This document shows positions 31,963 through 36,562 of a stretch of 36,562 nucleotides of DNA, piece after piece (the first letter of the stretch is position 1; each line of letters begins with the position of its first letter). Below the pieces are notes generated by a model. The model saw only the letters and a list, made by a program, of their open reading frames with translations, was not told the DNA's origin and made no database searches. This DNA comes from Candidatus Woesearchaeota archaeon (GTDB lineage Archaea; Nanobdellota; Nanobdellia; Woesearchaeales; JACPBV01), in assembly GCA_016188175.1 (NCBI GenBank), contig JACPII010000104.1:1-36562 (forward strand), in the 5' to 3' direction. A program made the position numbers and the translations under genes.

Positions 31963-31993
31963 GTTGTTATCCTTAATCGTTGTTATCCTTAAT
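31963..31993 (-). repeat. 15-bp direct repeat upstream of atpE
   Basis: GTTGTTATCCTTAAT occurs at 31963-31977 and again at 31979-31993. On the minus strand each copy contains AAGGATAA, a weak Shine-Dalgarno-like sequence. Confidence 0.75.
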
Positions 31994-32016
31994 TGTCTTT
32001 TTCCTTCACATCTGGA

Positions 32017-32241
32017 CTATAATTTCCCTAAGATCAAGATGGCAATAACCAGGCCGAAGATGACAATGGTTTCCGGAATTACCGTAAGGATCAGGCCTTT
32101 TCCGAATAATTCCTCTTTTTCAGCCATCGCACCAACTGCTGCTGTTCCAATCTTGTATTCTGCCCATGCTGCTGCAAATGCTGTTGCGGCAATCGCTGCT
32201 GCGGCACTGGCAAACCCTAACCCACCTGCTATTCCTTCCAT
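32017..32241 (-). CDS. atpK: A/V-type ATP synthase subunit K (proteolipid, c ring)
   Basis: Subunit K forms the ion-carrying rotor ring. The 74-residue protein starting at 32241 has two membrane helices, about 5-27 (rich in Gly and Ala) and about 49-72, joined by a polar loop (AEKEELFGK). The ion-binding glutamate is in VIPETIVIFGLVIAIL on helix 2. A two-helix proteolipid with one site is the common euryarchaeal form. Start choice: GGAGGAA on the minus strand (32248-32254) is 6-8 nt before this ATG, whereas a TTG two codons upstream is too close. Helix 1 lacks the Gln and Glu pattern that would clearly indicate sodium coupling; the ion is undetermined. Confidence 0.92.
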   Translation of the reverse strand: MEGIAGGLGFASAAAAIAATAFAAAWAEYKIGTAAVGAMAEKEELFGKGLILTVIPETIVIFGLVIAILILGKL

Positions 32242-32304
32242 GTTCAATTCCTCCGTTTTGTTTTATTAGTACTCCCTCACTTAGGGCATTACTATTCATA
32301 ATCA

Positions 32305-34206
32305 TTAATCTTCGTAAACTCCTTTTTGCTTCTGCCCAAAAGGGGCATAAGGAATCCCGCCACCTTGAAAAAACTTGCTGAAAAACTCCACATAGTGGAG
32401 ACGCAACGAATGCAAAAATGACCCTAAAAGCCCAAGGGCGATGTTGATGGTGTGGCCGACTAGCATGAGAAGGATGCCGCCAAGGATCCCAACAATACCG
32501 CTATGGAACATCTCCAATGCATTCTCGTTGATGACAATCGCAAGCTGGACAGAAGAAACTCCAATCGCCATGAGGCGCGCGTAGCTCAGCATATTGCTGA
32601 AGATCGCGGGCATCTCGACCAGCCCCTTGATGCCTTCGCCTTTTACGGCCAAAACTCCAAAGACAAGGATAACGAGTACCAGGAAGAGTCCAAGGCCGGC
32701 GCCTGACAGGAGGTGAAAAGAGAAAAGGACGATGCCTACGATGATGCCCAGCTGCAGGATGAACCAGCTTCCTTTTTCAAAAACAGCAAACATAAGCCCA
32801 TGATGCTTGAGGGCATTAAAAAATCCGATTGCGAGGCCAAGGTTGATATGAAGGAAACCAATTCCAACAGCGATGTACATAAGCTCGTTGAGCTCGTGAG
32901 CCCTGCTGATCAGGTGGGGGAATGCAAAGCTGCCTATTTCCTCAAACCCAAAATATTCCCCAAAAATGAGGCCAAAGAATATGCTGGAGAGCGATGCATA
33001 AAAGATTATTGAAAACAGGGGAAAATCTCCGAATTTTTTCTTAAGCCAGCGGACCAATAAAATGGTTGCTAAACCATACCCCACATCACCGAGCATGAAC
33101 CCAAAAAGGATGGGGAATGTGAATGCGATGATATTGCTTGGGTCTTTTTCATGGTAGGAAGGGAGGGAATAAAGGTTGAGAAAGAATTCAAACGGCTTGA
33201 CTTTAGGGGGGTTTATGAGCTGGACGGGCAGATGCTCATCGTGGCCGGTGTGCACTTTTTCAAAGAGCATTTTTCCCTGGGTTGCCTTAGAAAGGGAGCC
33301 AAGGACGGCATCATAGGTATCCGTCGGGACATAACCGGAAACGGCATAGGCATAATCGGTTGCGGCAAACAACAGTGGCGCTTCCTGCCTTTGAATCTCC
33401 TGGGAAAGATACCTGTTGGCTGAAACCAGCATCGGAAACGATTTTTTTGCGATCCCTGAAATGCCTTTTTCAGCAGCCTGCAGATTATCCTGGAGCTTTT
33501 CCAGATATTCTCTTTTCATCTTTAAGGCAGCCGGGATGGTCCCTTTCAATGAAATGCCAGACATATCAAGGGGCTGAAATTCAACCTGGGAAAGCGCGCC
33601 CATAAACTCTTTTTTTGAAGACATTTTCACGATTAGGGCAAGGACAACCGTTTCCTTAACTTCGGAGGTGCGGAGAAGAAAATCATAAGAAATTTTTTTC
33701 AGGATGGGGCTTATTTCTACACCCTTCTTAGCTGTTCCGACCACAAGGGACAGGTTTTCCGAAGGAGTTAAAATATTACGGGAAAGCTTAAGGGCTGAAG
33801 CGCATTCGAGCAAAAAAAGGTCATTTTCCTCGCGCGAGATGGCTTTTGCCAAGTTTTCCTTTTTTTGGAGAACCTCCTGAACTTTGCCTTCTAACAATCC
33901 GAATTCGTTTTCGAGAGATGCCAGCGAAGGAATTTTTCCTAAATCCCGGCCCTTTTCCTGGTTTTGCTCCGAGGAACCATCTTTAGGCAAATTTAAAGAA
34001 AGAGAGCCGGCAATTGACCGAATCTTGAGCAATAAGGCAGAAACACGTCCTGAATCTGCTAAAGGGGCCCCAATATCATGGGTTTCGTCCTTTTTATGCT
34101 CGATGATATGCAGGGCGCCTGCTTTGTAGAGGGCAGAAATTGCAGGCTTAACCTTACTTTTGGGGACTACTGCAATGACCTTGGTCATAGGCTGTGGGCT
34201 TACCAT
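32305..34206 (-). CDS. atpI: A/V-type ATP synthase subunit I (membrane subunit a)
   Basis: Subunit I forms the ion half-channels and anchors the stator. In the 633-residue protein the N-terminal 330 residues or so are cytoplasmic with long helices (ALKMKREYLEKLQDNLQAAEKGI). The C-terminal half has seven or eight hydrophobic helices, beginning about ILFGFMLGDVGYGLATILLV. PILFGFMLGDVGYG and SYARLMAIGVSSVQLAIVIN, with the essential arginine (SYARLMAIG), are family signatures. The first ATG (34206) overlaps the atpH stop by 7 nt. Met7 (34188) is an alternative. Assignment is firm. Confidence 0.94.
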   Translation of the reverse strand: MVSPQPMTKVIAVVPKSKVKPAISALYKAGALHIIEHKKDETHDIGAPLADSGRVSALLLKIRSIAGSLSLNLPKDGSSEQNQEKGRDLGKIPSLASLENEFGLLEGKVQEVLQKKENLAKAISREENDLFLLECASALKLSRNILTPSENLSLVVGTAKKGVEISPILKKISYDFLLRTSEVKETVVLALIVKMSSKKEFMGALSQVEFQPLDMSGISLKGTIPAALKMKREYLEKLQDNLQAAEKGISGIAKKSFPMLVSANRYLSQEIQRQEAPLLFAATDYAYAVSGYVPTDTYDAVLGSLSKATQGKMLFEKVHTGHDEHLPVQLINPPKVKPFEFFLNLYSLPSYHEKDPSNIIAFTFPILFGFMLGDVGYGLATILLVRWLKKKFGDFPLFSIIFYASLSSIFFGLIFGEYFGFEEIGSFAFPHLISRAHELNELMYIAVGIGFLHINLGLAIGFFNALKHHGLMFAVFEKGSWFILQLGIIVGIVLFSFHLLSGAGLGLFLVLVILVFGVLAVKGEGIKGLVEMPAIFSNMLSYARLMAIGVSSVQLAIVINENALEMFHSGIVGILGGILLMLVGHTINIALGLLGSFLHSLRLHYVEFFSKFFQGGGIPYAPFGQKQKGVYED

Positions 34207-34529
34207 TTTCCGTAGGAATCAAACGCCTTGAGAACGAGCGATACTGCTTTTCCCACCTGTTTCCGGGCAGCCTGGAGCGACCCTTCTATTTCATGAGCTG
34301 ATCTCCCCATGATCTTTTCCCGTTCTGACTGGACAGCCTTCAGGGCTTCTTTTTTCTTAGACTCAAATTCATCACTTATCTCATCAAATTTTTGCTTTTT
34401 TAAAGCGGAGAAGTGAGCAATGCCATCATCTACCATCTTTTTGCTTTTTTGGCGCGCATCTTCGACGATCCTTTTCGCCTCGCGCTCAGCCTCTTTTACA
34501 GACACAAAAACCCGTTCCATCTCGTCCAT
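34200..34529 (-). CDS. atpH: A/V-type ATP synthase subunit H (peripheral stalk)
   Basis: Subunit H (the G-like stalk partner of E) is a short helical protein. The 109-residue chain is almost entirely charged and helical (VKEAEREAKRIVEDARQKSK, then SDEFESKKKEALKAVQSERE), consistent with a right-handed coiled coil. No catalytic residue is expected. Its identity rests on being the first gene of the operon directly before atpI, on length and on composition. A TATA box (34555-34564) lies about 30 nt before the ATG. Confidence 0.82.
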   Translation of the reverse strand: MDEMERVFVSVKEAEREAKRIVEDARQKSKKMVDDGIAHFSALKKQKFDEISDEFESKKKEALKAVQSEREKIMGRSAHEIEGSLQAARKQVGKAVSLVLKAFDSYGKW

Positions 34530-34542
34530 TGCTGGGTTTGCT

Positions 34543-34564
34543 GGGTTAACCCGTTATTTAAATA
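34543..34564 (-). promoter_or_regulatory. Promoter of the ATPase operon
   Basis: On the minus strand TATTTAAATA (34555-34564) is the TATA box, followed by the palindrome GGGTTAACCC (34543-34552) at or just before the expected transcription start. The palindrome may be an operator. The remaining leader is short and contains a repeated CCCAGCAA sequence. Confidence 0.55.
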
Positions 34565-34662
34565 GTTTACTGTTTCGGGAAAATGGGGTTTTGGGGTGAG
34601 AAATGGGAATAAGCATAGAATTCTTTTAAGGCGCATAAGGGGCATTTGGGTTATAGGGAGTT

Positions 34663-34694
34663 TTGAATAATCCCCCATCTAGCGGGTTATTCAA
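34663..34694 (-). terminator. Hairpin downstream of the YkgJ gene
   Basis: TTGAATAA (34663-34670) with CCC (34672-34674) pairs with GGG (34684-34686) and TTATTCAA (34687-34694), an 11-bp stem with one bulge. It lies 40 nt beyond the stop of the YkgJ gene and probably ends the slipin-YkgJ transcript before the ATPase promoter. Confidence 0.5.
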
Positions 34695-34733
34695 GGTCCT
34701 GTATATTTAATCATTCAGATATGCCCGTTCACG

Positions 34734-35180
34734 TTATTTACCGGGGGTATCTTCAAACGTTTTAGGCCTGCAATCAGATATGGGGTCGCCAAAGAAGGGA
34801 TATTTCCTGCATATTGCAGGCCGGTGCTCGTAAATCGAGCAGTTAAAGGTTCCATCCGATTCTTCTTTCAGGAATATGCATCCGCTGCCATCGGCTTTTT
34901 TCTTAAGGACAAGCGCGCCTTTCCCCAGATTGCTGTCCGGCTCGGAAAATTCTTCTTTTGAGAACCCAAGAGATTCAATCCTATGGACATCCCAGGGGCT
35001 CAGCCACACGAATGTTTTTTTGCAGCATTCACCGCAGAAGCGGCAGCACTGGAACGTTTTTGGGTTGAGGAAACCAGTTTTTTTGTCCCGTTGGCTTTCA
35101 AGAAAGGTATCAATAAGAACTATCTGGTTGTTGGATGGCTGGGGAAAAGGGGAGCTGCTGGGCTGCCAGGATGCGCTCAT
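34734..35180 (-). CDS. YkgJ-family cysteine-cluster protein
   Basis: The 148-residue protein has the cysteine pattern of the YkgJ (UPF0153, putative zinc/iron chelating) family. CCRFCGECC gives Cys45, 46, 49, 52 and 53, GCIFL supplies Cys101, NCSIYEHRPAICRKYPF gives Cys114 and Cys124, and Cys137 lies near the end. The family is thought to bind iron-sulfur or zinc, with uncertain function. Residues 1-18 are rich in Ser, Pro and Gln and not conserved-looking. Its ATG overlaps the slipin stop (ATGA), so the two are translated together. Confidence 0.8.
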   Translation of the reverse strand: MSASWQPSSSPFPQPSNNQIVLIDTFLESQRDKKTGFLNPKTFQCCRFCGECCKKTFVWLSPWDVHRIESLGFSKEEFSEPDSNLGKGALVLKKKADGSGCIFLKEESDGTFNCSIYEHRPAICRKYPFFGDPISDCRPKTFEDTPGK

Positions 35181-35938
35181 TTTCTGGAAGAAAGGCCTTT
35201 GATGTATTCAATAAGCTCGATAGGGACGGGAAGGATGATAGTGCTGTTTTTTTCTGTCGCGATGTCGCTCATCGTCTGGAACAGCCTCAACTGGAGGGCA
35301 GCAGGCTCTTTTCCGATGGTTTTTGCTGCAAGAGCAAGCGAGTGGGCTGACTGCTCCTCTGCTTTTGCAAGCGTGATCCTTGCCCTTCGGTCACGTTCTG
35401 CTTCTGCCTGGTGGGCCATAGCACGCTTCATCGTTTCCGGAAGCTCGATATCCTTGAGTTCAATCTTGTCAATCTTAATCCCCCAAGGGTCGGTGTCTTT
35501 ATCAACAATCGCCTGGATCTTCTGGGAGATTAACTCGCGCTGGGCAAGTATTTCATCAAGCTCAAACTCGCCGATGATATTCCTCATCGTCGTCTGGGCG
35601 AGCTGGGAAACGGCATAATCAAAGCTCTCAACCTCGATGACGGCTTTTTTCGAGTCGCTGATGCGGTAATACAAAACGGCGTTGACCTTTAGGCTCACAT
35701 TATCCTTGCTGACACATTCCTGGGAGGGGACGTCAACTGTCTTGACTCGGATGTCAATCTTCTCGTACGTTTGGACGATAGGTATAAGGACCCTTAATCC
35801 GGGTTCCATGATCCCGGAGAACTTTCCGAGGGTGAACCGGACGGCGCGCTCATACTGTTTTATCACTTTTAGGCAGGCAAGGACAATAACAGCTACCCAA
35901 AACAAAAAGAACCAGGATGAGCCAAAACCTAAAACCAT
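35177..35938 (-). CDS. Slipin/stomatin-like SPFH-domain membrane protein
   Basis: SPFH proteins form membrane-bound rings that organise membrane domains or proteases. The 253-residue protein has one N-terminal membrane helix (about 7-24), then the SPFH core beginning VIKQYERAVRFTLGKFSG and PGLRVLIPIVQTYEKIDIRV. VDVPSQECVSKDNVSLKVNAVLYYRI and TTMRNIIGEFELDEIL are typical of slipins. A helical region AEAERDRRARITLAKAEEQS near 180-200 precedes the C-terminal strand-rich tail. Many slipins are paired with NfeD, but none is present here; YkgJ is the partner gene. A TATA box (35962-35970) is 28 nt before the ATG. Confidence 0.93.
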   Translation of the reverse strand: MVLGFGSSWFFLFWVAVIVLACLKVIKQYERAVRFTLGKFSGIMEPGLRVLIPIVQTYEKIDIRVKTVDVPSQECVSKDNVSLKVNAVLYYRISDSKKAVIEVESFDYAVSQLAQTTMRNIIGEFELDEILAQRELISQKIQAIVDKDTDPWGIKIDKIELKDIELPETMKRAMAHQAEAERDRRARITLAKAEEQSAHSLALAAKTIGKEPAALQLRLFQTMSDIATEKNSTIILPVPIELIEYIKGLSSRK

Positions 35939-35946
35939 TACTGCTG

Positions 35947-36562
35947 TTAGTTAGCCCCTGGCTTAAATAGTTTTTGGTAATATTGAGAACAAATGGGCGG
36001 TTGGGCAAATATTGAATCCGTATTTGGAAAAAAGGTTTTGGTTAGTGCAGTTGAAAATTCAGGGTTATTTTCACCATCGGTTGCTTCTCCACGGTGGGAT
36101 TTCCAATACCACTGAAGCCCCGACCCGATTCTACGAAATGGTCCACGTTCATAGGAGTAGAGACTTAAAAGGCAGAGAAGATGGGCCAAATATCCAAACA
36201 AGTCTTTTTGAGGCCTCTTTGGAGCCATATTGTTTCCCATAAGCAAATCCGGGGTATTTGCAGAAACCGCTCCCTCTTCGAGTGTCAGGCACATGTTCAT
36301 TTGGGGAATTGCGGTTTCCAAAAAGGAAGAAAGCTGCTGCCCATCTACCCCATGGTCCGTTGCAAATGCATTAATGGCTGGGTCCAAAAAGAGGTAGATA
36401 TCACCGGCTCTATGAATTAAAGGCATGATCCATTCTGCCACTGTTTTATCGGAACAGGTATCGGCGAGAAAGGAAAAAAGCCCGCCTACCTTATTTCCAT
36501 CTTCATGAATTCCTAAGATCCGTTCCCGATAAGGGAGGGAAATCCTATAAACATTTTGAGTA
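35947..36562 (-). CDS. Unrecognised protein, 5' end outside the window
   Basis: The frame is open to the end of the window, so the true start lies beyond 36562; an internal GTG at 36441 is not a needed start. About 204 residues are visible. They include YRISLPYRERILGIHEDGNKV near the window edge, GGLFSFLADTCSD, and a mostly helical stretch with LFGYLAHLLCLLSLYSYE. The last 60 residues are polar. Unusually for the neighbourhood, the sequence does not resemble a known family to me. The stop is 8 nt before the slipin start, and the slipin TATA box lies inside its last codons. Confidence 0.55.
   Translation of the reverse strand, partial: TQNVYRISLPYRERILGIHEDGNKVGGLFSFLADTCSDKTVAEWIMPLIHRAGDIYLFLDPAINAFATDHGVDGQQLSSFLETAIPQMNMCLTLEEGAVSANTPDLLMGNNMAPKRPQKDLFGYLAHLLCLLSLYSYERGPFRRIGSGLQWYWKSHRGEATDGENNPEFSTALTKTFFPNTDSIFAQPPICSQYYQKLFKPGAN
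35962..35970 (-). promoter_or_regulatory. TATA box of slipin-YkgJ
   Basis: CTATTTAAG on the minus strand is centred 28 nt before the slipin ATG and lies within the 3' end of the upstream gene. Confidence 0.5.

Noticed and set aside
34983-35618. 211-codon plus-strand frame opposite slipin and YkgJ
   Set aside because: It is antisense to two recognised genes, and its Ser/Ala/Ile-rich composition reflects the complementary strand.

Overview
The window is archaeal chromosome. It carries an A-type (archaeal V-type) ATPase operon in the order H-I-K-E-C-F-A-B-D, archaeal-type prolyl-tRNA synthetase, archaeal Elp3, a two-subunit aspartate carbamoyltransferase (pyrB plus zinc-binding pyrI), tandem Lrp/AsnC modules and CARDB-like secreted repeats. 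The first gene of most transcription units has a TATA-like box centred 26-35 nt before its start codon, which implies leaderless or nearly leaderless mRNAs; several internal genes instead have Shine-Dalgarno sequences. The exact lineage cannot be fixed by eye. A euryarchaeal or DPANN-type genome is possible, and the operon content is ordinary archaeal housekeeping with accessory loci between. No rRNA, tRNA, CRISPR array or transposase was seen.

Left part (1-11.5 kb): the tail of a possible HemN-like protein; thrC-thrB (threonine synthesis, overlapping genes); an MDR zinc dehydrogenase convergent with elp3; a VKOR-family thiol-redox membrane protein; a degenerate receiver-like protein; two small membrane proteins; and a minus-strand pyrimidine cluster (pyrB, pyrI, then pyrC-pyrE overlapping). 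PyrC ends in a low-complexity tail made by a 30-bp tandem duplication.

Middle (11.7-23.7 kb): an accessory region. A 948-residue secreted, sequon-rich protein (three CARDB-like repeats, a helical toroid-like domain and a C-terminal beta module) overlaps the gene for a membrane-anchored TPR protein. A protein with an EgtD-like methyltransferase domain and a helical N-terminal domain follows. After a divergent two-module Lrp regulator comes a plus-strand run of five genes: DUF218, PIG-L deacetylase, GlcN6P-deaminase-like, class IV aminotransferase and phosphoribosyltransferase. It looks like an amino-sugar pathway of unknown product.

Right part (23.8-36.6 kb, all minus strand): proS; a gene-free stretch with a 121-bp palindromic element; the ATPase operon; a YkgJ-slipin pair; and the open 3' part of an unrecognised gene. 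The ATPase operon shows the most unusual local structure. Two 23-codon reading frames of similar sequence sit in tandem between atpA and atpB, chained by a 4-nt gap and ATGA overlaps. Initiation regions before atpA, atpB and atpE contain direct duplications. Four alternating AATTGCG half-sites lie upstream of atpD.
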